A DNA stretch of 64,000 bases from positions 1,588,416 to 1,652,415 of the forward strand of contig CM031552.1 of NCBI GenBank assembly GCA_018466975.1, in the 5' to 3' direction. Made by a program: the position numbers and the translations under genes. This document shows, piece by piece, positions 10,307-24,059 of the stretch. The notes beneath the pieces are model-generated. The model saw nothing but the letters and a program-made list of their open reading frames with translations, was not told the DNA's origin and made no database searches. Origin of the DNA: Sparassis latifolia (lineage: Eukaryota; Basidiomycota; Agaricomycetes; Polyporales; Sparassidaceae). Position 1 is the stretch's first letter. The number at the start of each line of letters is the position of its first letter.

Positions 10307-10923
10307 GTTTACCGTCCTATCATTTACGGCATCTTAGAAGCTATGTCTCCTCATGGTGCCACCGTGTCACGGTGTACAGCTGGAAGGAAGTAGAAACGTA
10401 AGTGGAACGGAGGTGGCCCGGAGATCGCCGGTTGGGGCGACCTGAACGGGCCGCCTTCAAGTTATAGTTGCGCACATTTCTGACTGACCACAGCTGACCA
10501 CTGACCGTACAGCCATCTCTGCCATCTCTCAGATCTCAGCATTTACAGCTATGTGTGCTCTGTACCCTGCTGCTAGAGGAGCATTCTTTCGACGAGTCGT
10601 ATTCAATCAAGGGAAAGGTTGCACGCTGAGAAATCACTGGCACAAGAAGCTGCTTACTAGTAATGTACATCGTACAAAGCTCTGAAGCAGAGTCCAAGTC
10701 TTACATATTACTACAATGGTTAGTATCACATTACTGCCACTGCAAGAAAGTATGTATGCGCTCCTGTCCGTGATTACTATCGTCACGCTACTATACTTCA
10801 ACGTTCGGGGGGTGATAGAGTTGTGCGGTACAGGGATAGAAATACAACCCACATCGGGTGAGGAATGATGGCTGAATGGCGCCTAGCTTCACAGATTATT
10901 TGCCGCAATATGTCGCATGATAG
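10307..10923. other. Intergenic, possible unresolved 5' exons of the FunK1 kinase
   Basis: A FunK1 kinase should have several hundred more N-terminal residues than are visible, and these would lie here if present. I could not recognise FunK1 motifs in any frame, so the 5' part is either eroded or split into short exons. No repeat or RNA gene was seen. Confidence 0.35.
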
Positions 10924-11638
10924 TCAGAGACGCGAGAATCTCTGACAAGGGGTCGTTCGAGTTAGTCCCGACCGGTTTGACGTCGCTAACACAGACCGAA
11001 GCTCACCGACAGACAGATCCGCATACGCTTCGTAAATCGTCAAGATATTCCCCGATGTTCGGTAAGCAGGCTTTTCTGGCGGTTTGAGGTCGTAGTGTGC
11101 TACGAGGTAATTTCTAGAATCCACACACTGCGAAGCAGACCATCAACTTTTGGGTCCCGCAGGCTGCGCTGTAGGCGACTGACCGTCCACTCTTGGTCCT
11201 GGACACTTTTGTATGTCCACTTGTATTCCTCTCCGTCTGACCCTCTGAACTTGCGCGAAAGAGATCTGCGGCACTGTGAGCATGATTGGACCATTCAAGG
11301 CAAAGGTGCACTGACCCTCCAAACATCGACGTCTTTTTCAGATACTGGCCCATCGGCATGGAGATGGACGAGCCTGTGAACGAGATCCTCCACAGCGCAC
11401 CTTGCGGGCCGAATTCGAGCACGATAGCGGGCTCACGCTGGGTCGGGCGATAGTCGCGTTGGCTCGACGAGCGGCGGCCCATGTTATATATCATGATTGT
11501 CTCGTCCGCACTCTGCGCAGTTTTCTCGGACGATCGCGAGGCACGGAGGAAGAGACGGTCGTAGATGTCGTCAAAGTCGGAGCCAGTGAAGACACCCGTG
11601 CGGTCCTCGAGGAAGAAGGGCAACGTCTTGTTGATCAT
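10924..11638 (-). CDS. DUF6593-family protein, 202 aa
   Basis: Three exons on the minus strand: 11638-11316, 11265-11184 and 11127-10924. They are joined by introns of 50 and 56 nt (both GTCAGT...CAG), and the spliced length is an exact multiple of three. The product follows the pattern of a small basidiomycete-expanded domain (DUF6593): an N-terminal strand set with TIYNM-like MIYNM, then EFGPQGALWRISF, the conserved RKFRGSDGEEYKW block, and the C-terminal VAHYDLKPP...GNILTIYEAYADLSVGEL. There is no signal peptide or membrane segment. The function of this family is unknown. The start is the first ATG of an uninterrupted frame, so additional 5' exons cannot be excluded. It is transcribed toward the FunK1 pseudogene. 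Confidence 0.75.
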
Positions 11639-13522
11639 CGCAATGGTTTGCTACACGATGGAAGCGAGCACGCCGGGGACTCGGAGCTAGGCTGCGTGTG
11701 CAGACCAGGAATCTGGAGGGAGGTAGGTTGTGTTCCTCGTCTCGCTACTGGAACTTTTATATCAGACGATCGACTGCGTCAGATCCGAATGCGGCAAAAG
11801 CTCGCCATGCACTTCACTGGGACGGTACTCGCCAAGGAAGCAGATATCAATGGCTGCAGCCAGATTCACACCACCTAATGTGGACAGGTGGGCTGCCCTG
11901 ATATAGGGAAGCTGAGAAGCGCCTTGCTAAGCACAGACTCGGCCTAGCGCAGCACGCTAACAGTCCCTGGGCGGCGCGCTGCGAATGCTTTGTTTTAGCA
12001 GGCAAATATAATATAGTTGGTGAAACTTGTGTCTTCTTCGACGCTGTGCACAAGGAAACTGATTCAACTGAGCTCGAGGGTTTGAAAGTGACAATTACCG
12101 CCACGGAATTTTCCCACCGCGGGTGTCACTTAGGTGGTACGCATGATCATCGAGGTAGAGTTTACTCTCCTACGCGGCCGGACGACCCAGGAAGCACCCA
12201 CGCATTGCGCGCCTTGTGGTTGCGAACAGCAAGAATGTCTTCTGTCAACGTACTCCACTCCGCGCTCAGGGACAATGCCAATACGCAAGGCCTTGTCGGT
12301 GCATGTGCCCTCCCGATCCCACGAATAATGTCAATGCTCCTTGATCAGTATTCAATGCTCGGAGGCTCGCGATGGTCCGAGAAAAAACAATGCCGATATG
12401 GCGTCTGTGTGGCACAAAAGGCACACGAAATCTGCCATCTGACCTTGCGATCATGATCAAGATCATCCACGATCTTTGGCGGAAGTAGGGCGGGACCAAT
12501 TTTGTTGGAAGTAGTCACTTACGGCAGTGTGTGGGGCTGGCTTTCTCGGAGAACTCGGACGCCAAAGGCAGAACTCAGACCTCAGAAGCTCCTCCGCAAA
12601 AGATATAAATCCTCCTGGTTGCGTAGTCACAGGGTGAGCGGAGGAAGTCTGGGCAAAACATGAGGTGCTCACCTGGCATTGGTTTCGTGCGGATATGAAC
12701 GAGAGAGCCGAAGGTGAATGTCCCACGCAAATAGAGGTGGAAAAGACTCACCAGCTGACCTTGCCAGACGTCCCACCAGCGATTGACATTTGGTGGTTAC
12801 AATTTAGTGCCCAACTGCGCAGAAGGCGCGCGGCTTGACAGGTGACATATACGGACGCCTGCTATATCAGAGGTTGAGCGACCATCGAGGCGAAATAGGC
12901 CCGAGCGAGCACGAATGCACATCAGACTCGAGTGGACTCGAACACCCTAGTGCGTGCAGCCACTTGGCAAATTCAACGTAGACATGGCCAGGCAGAGCAA
13001 TATTGTTGCATGCAGGAGTGCCTCGTCTCGAGGACCATACATCAAAGACGTGGACACTGGTCACTGGACTTCGTGCACACCATCCCTATAGTAGCGAGAA
13101 GTATCCGGCGTCCAAACCAAAGCAGTGAAAGGATCCGAGAAGACCAGCCTTTGACTGAAGTGTAGCGCGGAGCACGCACCTCGAAGGCGCATACTGACTG
13201 AAAGGTGGGCCGTCTACCCCGAAAAGGGATACCACAACAGAGAATGCCGATCGTAAGACCCATCGCAGGTAAGTTGGGAGATTTCCTCAGTCAGCATTCG
13301 ACATTAGTATATATTGACAACCTCGACATCTGATATAGCAACACAGCAATACGAATCGCGTGTCATGCAGCCCGTTCGTAATTTTGCATGAGTGTCCTAC
13401 GCCTGCTGGATCATGGGGTATGAGCCCACATACAATGTCATGAACAGAAAATGGCACACCATCTCACGCGAGCTCAGATCAACGGCACCACGTGTCCCAC
13501 TCTACACCATCATATACGCAAC
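11639..13522. other. Intergenic 1.9 kb, no supported gene
   Basis: Several frames of 60-136 codons occur on both strands, but none gives a recognisable domain or convincing exon-intron structure. It separates the DUF6593 gene from the 3' end of RVB1. A small lineage-specific gene could be hidden here, but nothing in the sequence supports one specifically. Confidence 0.35.
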
Positions 13523-15278
<1,756 letters not shown>

Positions 15279-15448
15279 CGTTGTCGCGCTCGACGGCGAG
15301 CAGTGAAATGCAAGAATTTGTGTGGCGTCCTGAACTTTCTAGCGTTATCACAAGGCCTACTAGAGTGGTTACGACGCCGGTTCAAACTCGGTTAGAAAAA
15401 CAGTTGTAACTTAGTTACAAAGTACAGGATCGACCCTTCTCCTGAACC
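15279..15448. promoter_or_regulatory. Shared 170-bp bidirectional promoter of RVB1 and NF-YC
   Basis: Only 170 bp separate the start codons of two divergent housekeeping genes, so both 5' UTRs and promoters must lie here. At 15404-15420 there is a perfect palindrome with 7-bp arms, TTGTAACTTAGTTACAA, placed 29 bp before the NF-YC ATG. No CCAAT box or clear TATA was seen. The palindrome is a candidate binding site for a dimeric factor, which is inference. Confidence 0.6.
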
Positions 15449-16330
15449 ATGTCTTCCTCCAAGCCCTACGTTCAGCCTGGCGAGCCTCTTCACGAATTTC
15501 TGCGCTCCTTCTGGCAGCGACAGATCGATGGTGCTGAGCAAGAGACTCCAGACTACCGACACCCACCGCTGCCGCTCGCTCGCATCAAGAAGGTCATGAA
15601 GAGCGATCCCGAAGTCAAAGTAAGCTGCCTTCTCATCGTCCGCGCCGGCGCTGGCGCGCACCATTCACACCCGAACAGATGATTGCTGCCGATGGTACGT
15701 CATGAATGTCCCCTCTCGTGAGGCGCGCCCGGAGTCCGACGTCTGTTCTTACCTGCAGCACCCATCCTCTTTTGTAAGGCCTGCGAAAGTGCGTGCATTG
15801 ACTTGGGATCTTCCGTATCACGCGTACTTACGTGTGTACAATAGTCTTCATCGCTGAAATAACTGCGCGCGCATTCATCATCGCTGATTCGAATAAGCGG
15901 CGAACACTTTCGCGTGCTGACATCGCGAAGGCGCTGAGCAAGTCTGACCAGTTCGACTTCCTCATTGACATAGTACCACGCGAGGAGCCAATTGGGCCCG
16001 GCGCGCCAGGCACCCCGGCAGGACGCGCGCAAGGGAAGAAATCTGCGGCCGCACAGGCGAAGATCGACCAGGTGTGTCACTTGTTCAGATGTGGGAGTCC
16101 GCGTAGCCAAACGGGTTTCCTTCGGTTTCGCGGCCAGAAACTGCCCGCCCAAGAGTCGGAGGGTCGTGGTGACCCCGTTCAGGCAGGAGAACAGGCAGGG
16201 GAGGAGGTGCAGGGTTCCGTCGTCATGAATCAGGTACGAGCTTGGGCTTTCGTCGTTGCAGAGCCCTTACACCCTCGTCCAGTATCAGAACCTCCTGCAA
16301 CCTGCTGGTCCTGTGGAGCCTCGTCCATGA
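15449..16330 (+). CDS. HAP5: CCAAT-binding factor subunit NF-YC / HAP5, about 200 aa
   Basis: Histone-fold subunit of the heterotrimeric CCAAT-binding factor; it dimerises with NF-YB (HAP3) and recruits NF-YA (HAP2) in the nucleus. Exons: 15449-15619, a 16-nt microexon 15679-15694, a 30-nt exon 15759-15788, 15845-16071, 16138-16206 or 16233, and 16262-16330. The fold reads continuously as PLARIKKVMKSDPEVK, then MIAADAPILFCKACEIF, IAEITARAF, NKRRTLSRADIAKALSKSD and FDFLIDIVPRE, all conserved NF-YC elements. The tail is Gly/Pro/Ala-rich and ends SPYTLVQYQNLLQPAG. The last intron is uncertain: the GTACGA donor at 16234 gives only 28 nt, while a weak GTGCAG donor at 16207 gives a normal 55 nt; both keep the frame. 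Without splicing the frame would run to 16386. Confidence 0.92.
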
Positions 16331-16471
16331 TCCCCCATGATTTCTATTTGTCGCTGCTCTCTGGAGAAGCTCTCGAACAGTGCTAGCGCATGTATTCCAC
16401 CTCCCTCAGCTGTATATAATGTGCAATAAGTCAGACACGTCGTACTACTCACGCTCGCCCCTATAGCTCAC

Positions 16472-17869
16472 TCATGCCACGCGTACTCCTAACACCCACT
16501 GGCATGTTTCAGTCGGAAAGCCCGCCGGCTCCATGTCATTTGGTTCACCGCTGCTCCAGTCGTACGTCACCTCCCGCACATACCGCCACAACTTCATCAG
16601 CTCGTTATCGAGCCACCGGGAAGGCTTCTCATTATCGGAATGCACCAGTAATTTTGCGAGGGGCCACCATAGCTGAGCCCGCTCCTCTGCGATGCGGGAC
16701 AAACAAATGGAAGACAGCGCGCGAGCGTTCCAGATGGTGAGCGTGATTAGAGAGGGGCAGACAGTACTGCCTTCCATCGCTCGCGCGACCAGTCGGGCTC
16801 GCCGTAGGTCGCGAGCATAAGAGCGCGCACATGTCGCGTATCCAGCTGCACGAACAGTGGGAGAAGTGTATCTGGAGCGTAGAACTGCCCAGTGACGTAC
16901 AGCACCCCGTCGCGCACTGTGAGAACTTGCTCAAACGTCGGCGACGCATCAGCCGTCAAGCAAAAGGTGGTCAAGCGCTGCAGCGGTCCGAGCTGCGTCA
17001 GGTCCTCGGGTAGCAACGCTACAAAAGTCTCGTCGCCACTCAAGACCTTGTAACCCCAGATATGTAGTTGGGTAAGTAGAAGGACGAGGCGCGAAAGGAA
17101 CGATGCAATGACCGACGCGGACGTCCAGTTTCCGATCTCAAGTACGCGAAGATCGGGGAGTGCGACGAGACGCGAAGAGGTATTTGAGTGTCCCTGGGGA
17201 TCGTCTAAGGTGTCGGGGCCAGCACAGGCAGGTACGACATCTTGCAGATGATGGGACGCTTCCAGCAGACCCAGCAGGCTGCTCATGTGCGGGCGCGCGT
17301 GTAAGACCTGGTTACAGAGGCAGAGTTCCTTGAGATTCACAAACTTGTTTCCGGACCACGACGTGAATCCCGCAAGGACGAACCGCTCGAGCTGCGGCGT
17401 CCGTCCTGCAAACAAAGGCGGCAGTATACCCTCCCCGACATCTCTCATGCCAATAATTGTGAGCGCACGCAGGCGGGGTGCAGGAAAGGAGAACTCTTTT
17501 AATAGCAAGGTGGGGTATTTAAACACCGGGTCCACGTAGAACCGTCGGAACCTGGCTCGCGAGCGCCCGCATGAACCTACCTTCCTCGAGCGTCCATATG
17601 AGACGCGACTAGTACACCTTGTCGTATAGGTGCCCGAACCGAACGGTCCAAGCACACACGCGCTGTCTCTGGGTGCGAGATGTCGATGGTTGACCACACG
17701 CGAGCGCTGTGGAGCGCCAGTATCGGCAGACCTGCTTGACGCGCAGCCAGGCGTACAGCTCCTCACTCCTGCCGGATCTTGATGCACTCACAGGGAGCCG
17801 AGTATCGGAGAGCATACCAAAGATGAGCGCGAGGGTCTCGCAAGGAAGACTGTGAATTGGGAGGAACAC
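16472..17869 (-). pseudogene. F-box / leucine-rich-repeat protein with frameshifts
   Basis: The N-terminus (from 17869) is an F-box: LPCETLALIFGML followed by WLRVKQVCRYWRSTAL. F-box proteins of this type are substrate adaptors of SCF ubiquitin ligases and are massively expanded in agaricomycetes. Downstream, leucine-rich segments are clear: FKYPTLLLKEFSFPAPRL, LRALTIIGM, LERFVLAG, VNLKELCLCNQVL, LRVLEIGNW and ALTT-like repeats. However, they lie in different frames. After the F-box the expected WSTIDISHPETA is one frame off, LASQVP then shifts again near 17550, and the tail (LITLTIWNARALSSI) is in yet another frame near 16770. No GT-AG introns explain the shifts. Either the gene has decayed or the assembly has several indels. 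Confidence 0.65.
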
Positions 17870-18548
17870 ATTTCTAGTTGAGGCACGACATGACCGACAG
17901 AAGACGTTGCTCGAGGTCGCCCTACTACGTGTTATTAAATGTCATTCTGTAGATCAACGTAAAAAAGGAACAGTCATACTTGGCTGAGACTAAATTGCTG
18001 GCGAATGCTGGAGAACGATTCGATTAATTTTGAACTTCGGACAGATTGTTTACACACTGTCTGAAGTCGCCGTTTGGGTTCAATTTGCATTCCAAAGCAT
18101 CCAACAGATGCAGAACATTTATGTCTATGATAGCAGAGTGAGCAGAAGACATGATAGTGGGAAGAGAACAGAAAGCGAGTGTGGAGTGTCTTAGACTCCT
18201 AAAAGATACGCCGCGGCGGGTGCTGAGTCCCTCGCCGCTATTGAAGCCGGAACATATTTGTAAGAACACTGTCCAAGAGCTCGCGAAGTAAAAGGTCACC
18301 ATCGAACAAACAGCTCATCAAGGTACCAAGACATGGCGAGAATAAGTTTACACCACCCTCGGGGAAATCACGTGACGTTCAGCAACGTGGCTCGTCCAGT
18401 TCAGGTGAACGATTCGAACATCTCCCGCTCAGACTCGCTGCTTATTAGCTCTCCCCTGCTCTCTATGCGTCTGTAGTTCTTTGTCTCCATATATTTGAAT
18501 AGAGGAATACACAACCTTCGACCGCCTCCGAAATACCCTGCAACCGTC
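17870..18548. other. Intergenic between F-box pseudogene and DnaJ gene
   Basis: This region holds the upstream side of two divergently oriented genes. A minus-strand frame at 18024-18302 (92 codons) has a protein-like end (ALECKLNPNGDFRQCVNNL) but no recognisable domain. A TATA-like element is not obvious. The pyrimidine-rich stretch 18440-18490 is a plausible transcription start area for the DnaJ gene. Confidence 0.35.
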
Positions 18549-21128
18549 ATGTTCATACGAATATCCTCACTCGTTTCTTCCGTCCTTGCTGTGCTCCTTT
18601 ATGGTGTCAATGCAGACCCAAACCCTTCATCTGGAACCTCGGGATCTGCGCTGTATCCTCCTGGGCTTACTCCACTAATTAATCGCGCAAATGCTCTCCT
18701 AACTGCTGGGCAATTCAATGATGCCGCCAAGGCATATTCGGAGGCAATAGGTGTGTAGTTGCATGTTGGATTTATCGTTGCCATACAGTGTGCTGCGGTT
18801 TGAATTCTCACCCTGTCGGACCCTGTGTATTTGACTTCGCAATTATTGAGCAATTGTGCAAGGAAGGTGGTAAGTCTGATTTTGAACCTATCCTCGTCTT
18901 TCCGCTGCGGTCTCGCTCAGACGTGGAGGGGAGCTACGCAAGGTCTTGAGCGTTGCTCTAGAGAGCGAGAATGCATGCCGAGGATCAGGATAGGTTCCTT
19001 CAGAGGTAGTCACCTTTCCGTCTACATGTCGCTCATGCTGTCATTTGTTGAGGGTATGTCCTTCGGCGGATGGCATTCGCGATGCATATGTTTCCAGTTC
19101 TCGATTTTGTGTTTCAATGCTCCTGTCTCCCGTCCCATTTGTTGTCTGAGCTCTTCTGCTTCTTGAGTTGCACGTTTCCCTCAGATGCGGAAACTTCGGG
19201 CGGGGTTGCTCGTTTTGCTCTCCATGTTCTCACATTTGATCGTCTTTGAACATATGGCTTTTCATACTTAGCTTCTCCTCCGCATGATAATGCCTTGTTC
19301 TTCATTAATCTTTTACCTGGTTGTACAGGCATAAATGTACCACCCTGGAGCTATGTACCATGGGGTATTCAGCTGGATCGTTGTTTGTCCGGCCTCTAGT
19401 TCAATATTTACTTTTCTTGAGAACTCATGTGCGGTCGGCGATATCTCGTTACTTACCAATATTATTTTCAGAGTTATCTCCAGTTGATTATTTGCTATAC
19501 TACAAGCGTGCAACGGCCTACTATTCGTTAAGCCGACATCCTGCCGCACTCGCTGACTTCGACCAGGTGCTCTCTCTGACATCAAACGCATTTGACAATG
19601 CATACCTGATGAAAGCCCGCATCTACGCGAAGGATGGCAATTTTCCACAAGCGCGCGACTCCATTAAGAAGTACACTGCGAAGGTGAAGGACGCGTCTGC
19701 GCAAGAAGTCTTGTTCTCCATTAGCGAGGCGGAGCTCGCGGCGAAGAAAGCTGGACAGGCCATGCGAGCAAAATTATGGACTGCTTGCGTGGAAGCGGCT
19801 TCGACCGCGCTGCAGACAGCGTCGCATTCCATTGAGCTACGTCAGCAGCGTGCAGACTGTGCAGTCGCAGCTGGAGATATCGAAGGCGCTGTCGGTGACC
19901 TGACGTGAGCGAGTCCACTGCCATGCTGAGTGGCTCGCTGACCCCCACCGCAGACGCCTAACACACTTGACATCGCCCTCCACGCAGCTCCTGATGAAGA
20001 TATTCCGTCTCTCCTACTTCCTCGGCCCGTATGCGCCTTCGAGCCAGGCGCCATCACCCGCGCTCACAACGCTGAAACAATGCCTGCACTACGACCCGGA
20101 CTCTGCTGCATGCCTCCCGGCACATCGGCTTGTCAAGGCGTTCGAGAAGAGTCTTAAAAGCCTTGAGCGGCTCCTCACTGCCGAGGACTGGCGCGGTATT
20201 GTCAGTCTTCTAGCCGGTGTCTCAGGCAAAGAGGGGTTCATGAATCAGTTCGATGCGGCGCTTGACACACACACGACGCGCGCCACGCTCGATCTCCCTG
20301 CGAAGGTTCCCGTGCCGAACGCGCGTCGAATGTCGCCCCGCCGCGAGGCGCTTCTGCGTGCGCTGTGTCGCGCGTACGTAAAACTGGGCGAGGCGAGGAA
20401 GGGCGAGCGATATTGCGAGGCGCTGCTGGAGATGGATGGGCTCAAAGAGGATGCAGACGGGTTAATGTGTCGCGCGGAGGTGCTCATGATCGAGGAAGAG
20501 TGGGAGGAGGCTGTGCGCGTTCTTGAGCGTGCGTTCGAGGCGAGCGGGCGGACGAATCGTGAGGTACGTTACTGGATTTTGTGGTCGGCCTGGTTATCTG
20601 ATGTGTTCCCTCTCAGATTCACCAGAAGCTGCAGAAGGCGCAGAAACTGCTTAAGCAGTCACGGCACAAGGACTACTACAAGATCCTCGGCGTGGCGCGG
20701 GACGCTGACACGAAGACGATCAAAAAGGCTTAGTGCGTGTTTTCTTCCGTAACAGTTCATTTCACGACAGCTGGTTCTGATTGTCCGGTCAGTCGGAAGG
20801 CTGCAATGACGGCTCACCCTGACAAGGGCGGCAGCGAAGCCAAGATGGCTTCGGTGAATGAGGCGTACGAAGTGCTCAGCGATCCAGGTCGGTCGTTGCA
20901 ACTTTCATAACTTCCGCTCTGTGCACTGATTTTATCTCCGCCGCTGCAGAGCTACGGCAACGGTTCGACAACGGCGACGACCCGAATGACCCGATGTCCC
21001 AGCAGGGCGGACATCCATTCTCAAGCGGACCCGGGGCACAGCAATTCGCACAGTTCTTCCAGCAGGGCTTCCCCAGCGGATTCCAGTTCCACTTCAGTCC
21101 ACCTGGATTCCATGGCCAAGGGCACTAG
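18549..21128 (+). CDS. ER-lumen DnaJ/TPR co-chaperone (DNAJC3/p58IPK-like), 544 aa
   Basis: Six exons: 18549-18750, 19472-19904, 19954-20563, 20617-20732, 20793-20887 and 20950-21128 (1635 nt in frame). An N-terminal signal peptide (MFIRISSLVSSVLAVLLYGV) is followed by TPR repeats: LINRANALLTAGQFNDAAKAY, YYKRATAYYSLSRHPAALADF, NAYLMKARIYAKDGNFPQAR, through about residue 430. It ends in a J domain, DYYKILGVARDADTKTIKKAY, RKAAMTAHPDKGG with the HPD triad, and a Gly/Phe/Gln-rich tail. In the metazoan family the TPRs hold misfolded client and the J domain stimulates BiP/Kar2. No KDEL-like signal is seen (ends FHGQGH), which also holds for DNAJC3. The first intron is 721 nt, more than ten times the usual length here. 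Confidence 0.92.
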
Positions 21129-21739
21129 AGCATCAGAGGACACTGGACATCGATTTTTTAGAGTTTTTGTACTCCCTATTTTGTGTTTTATCGACCATGA
21201 CAAGTTCGCGTTCAGTGCTTAATGTTCTCTCCGCAAATATCTGCCTGTTGTGTGTAATATTGTAGTATTCGGACTGATTGAGAATAGGCGTGCATTGTGT
21301 GTTCGGCCCTAGAGGTCGGCGAGCTATTTATTTGCGTGAGGATATATAGCAAGCTTAAGGGCGAGTGCACGTACCGCGCTCCCATAAACGTTGTGGGCCC
21401 CGAAGGTGGACAGGCAGTAGAGGCGACTCGCCTGCTACATTTCTTCCAGGTGATGTGCTCTTGCCTTATCGAGAAACTATCTTGCCCCTTTCGTCATTCC
21501 AACTTGGTTTCCTTTCTCGTCAACAACGTACTACGTTATCGTTTCTCTCTTTCATCATGCACTTGGAAACGAGCCAATCAGAGCCCGAGGGCCTGACATA
21601 CATAGAGTCGGACAGTCATGATCAACATGCATATAAATTGACTGCCGTACGTTGCGCGCGGACCTTTGAGTTTTCTCCTTCGCATTGTCATCTGCGGCGG
21701 CGACCGTAACTCCAAGTACTGCAGTATTTTCACAAGAAA
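21129..21739. other. Intergenic, no gene recognised
   Basis: 3' flank of the DnaJ gene and 5' flank of the decayed APH gene. Overlapping frames at 21297-21709 have no recognisable content. No RNA gene or repeat was identified. Confidence 0.4.
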
Positions 21740-23664
21740 ATGCTGTTTGCGAGTTGTGTATCCAAGTTATCTGGTGCTAACGCTCAGATTTTCAGAAATC
21801 TCGAATGTCTCGGCGGCGGTTTTTGCAGAATGAACTCGGATATGATGAAGCGTCCAAGTTCTCAGCAACGCCGAGGTTTCACTGGCGTCCGGATGAGTCC
21901 CGAGGAACAAGAGGAGTTGTTCCAGTACACGTCTGGGCGTTGGCTGTACAACGAACGAGAGCGTATGTTTATCAGCTTGGTCTATTAGATGTTAACGTTC
22001 AACGTTCATCCACCACAGAACGCGCCTTGCGGTACGTCAAGTTCAACGTAGATGCGGCTCAAGAGATGGCGTGCAAGGGCTGCTCGATGCGTAAAATTCG
22101 CCGAGCTCGTTCAAGGTATGCAGCGTTGACTTTCCCGTAGCGCTTATAATTCTTATAATACTCCTCGACGATCTGCAGGACCACTCGCATACACCAAGTT
22201 TTTCTTATTACAGTTCAACAACGATTTTGAGGCTGTCCTTTGTATCCCGTGCCTTGCGGCGGGTCTTACACACCTCTCAGTCTCCAGCGAAGTAGCCACC
22301 ATGCGTTTTGCTCGTGAAGAACTCGGGATTCCTGTCCCTCGAGTACTCGCATGGTCTTCGAAAGAAAATGCAACGGACAACATCCTGGGTACACCATACG
22401 TCCTCACGGAGAAAGTTCCTGGTATCGAGGCTACGCTTCGCCGGAAAGAGATGGATGATGCACTGCTGACCGCTTTACCACTCATCTGCGGTTTACACGA
22501 CTGTGAGGAGAAGATGGGTCGTTACCGCTTTTCTCAAATGGGTAGCTTGTACTTCACGGAGGACGTGAGTCCCGAACTGCAATCGCGTCCTCTGTTCTCG
22601 GAAGCCTACCAAAAGCACGCGCTCCCGCAAACATTGGACAGATATCGCATCGGCCCACTGGCCGACCGCATGTGGTGGCGCGGAAATAGAGCCACCATGG
22701 ATCTAGACCGTGGTCCCTGTGAGCCCTTCTTGCGTATTGACCAGGTTCATGTTTTGACACGAATGATTCAGGGCCTGACATGGCCGCATTCATGCAGGCT
22801 TCTGCGCGGAACGAGCAAGCGTGGATCCGCCAACATGCCTCACCCGACGATCGGCGATTCTGCAGCATTCTCCAGTCGCATGATCCTGCGGAGCACCTGC
22901 GGGCATTAGACATGTACGCTGAGGCTGCGCCCTTCATCGTCCCTGGGCCCCAGCTCTGCGAGCCTACGCTGTGGTGTTCTGACAGCTCCCTGTCGAACAT
23001 CAGGGTCGCACCTATTTGGCACGCTACAGATCACCGGTGTTCCTGACTGGCAGGGCGCTTACGCGGCTCCGTTCTGCGTGCAGAAAAATTCCCCGACGGC
23101 TTCAGATGCACGGAAGGCACGATCGAGATGCCGACCCACCCGAACCCTCCACAGATTCCCGGGGATTTTGAGTCGCTCGACGAGCAACGAAAGGATGTTA
23201 TCTCGATGCAGTGCGCACTCGCGAATCTCAAAGAACACTACTGGAGTTTCCACGTGGATAACTATCTGTGGTTAGCGCAGGCCATCCCCCACCTTGAGCC
23301 GTTGAATACGCTTCATCTTGCTGGTCAACGATGCTGGAGCGATTCCTACATGAAGCTCGTACTTGCGCTTTTGGATATTCGGAATGGCTGGAACAAAATT
23401 GCGCCGCGGACACCGTGCCCGATCACGTTCTCGGAAGACGAAGAGCGCGAGTTCAACGCCGTCATGGACAGTGTGCGTGTGTATTGGAGTACTCTCGAGG
23501 AGCTCGACGACGCCCTCCGCGCTTCTCCCGAGGGGTGGGTCTCGAATGAGGATTATCCTAGGGCGAAGCGCTTGTTGGAGGAGGTCAAGTGGCAGTGGGA
23601 CGAGAACGAGATGGGTGGATGGTTTCCGTACCAGGACGGGATGCACTCTTTCTCCTTGTGTTGA
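21740..23664 (+). pseudogene. APH-family phosphotransferase (AIM9-like), decayed
   Basis: This matches the fungal aminoglycoside-phosphotransferase-like kinases related to mitochondrial AIM9. Markers in order: ELFQYTSGRWLYNERE, CVKFAELVQGPLAYTKFFLL (P-loop-like), SEVATMRFAREELGIPVPRVLAWSS, LDRGPWPDMAAFMQASARNE across a 50-nt intron, LWCSDSSLSNI in place of the catalytic LWHPDLHxxNI, GVPDWQGAYAAPF, PTHPNPPQIP, and a long C-terminal block ending DENEMGGWFPYQ. The catalytic-loop histidine is cysteine. The frame shifts at three places not explained by introns: near 22075, near 23005 and near 23075. The long intact 3' exon (from about 23128) implies recent decay or assembly indels. A second, shorter copy follows at 24060. 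Confidence 0.7.
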
Positions 23665-24059
23665 CTTTGGAGTTGGCATTTTGTGAGCGCTTTCCTTCCC
23701 TGTTTTTTGTTGATGGACCTACATCGTCATAGGCCGTGTACGAATGATGGATTCGTTATTTTTTTGTAACTCAGACTGTATCGTATGTCAGCGCTTCAGC
23801 ATGGCATTATAATTTAGCTTTGGACATGAAGTACCTTACCTAATCGAGGAATTCTCTTTCCCTTCTTTCTTGTCAAGCCGCCGCAGTGGTTTCCTTTCCC
23901 TTCTAACCTCCGTCAGACGTGTCACCCATGGTCCACCTTCATTTAAAGGTCATCCCACATCCTTCTACTGCCTCACCCACATTAATTCACTTCTCTCTCC
24001 AGCGTTATCACTAGTCTGTCCCCACCAGAACTTTTCTGGACGACTCTCAGCAACTAACA

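Noticed and set aside
15385..15400. tRNA B-box-like GGTTCAAACTC upstream of NF-YC
   Set aside because: No A box at the right distance and no cloverleaf could be drawn; it sits in a short bidirectional promoter.
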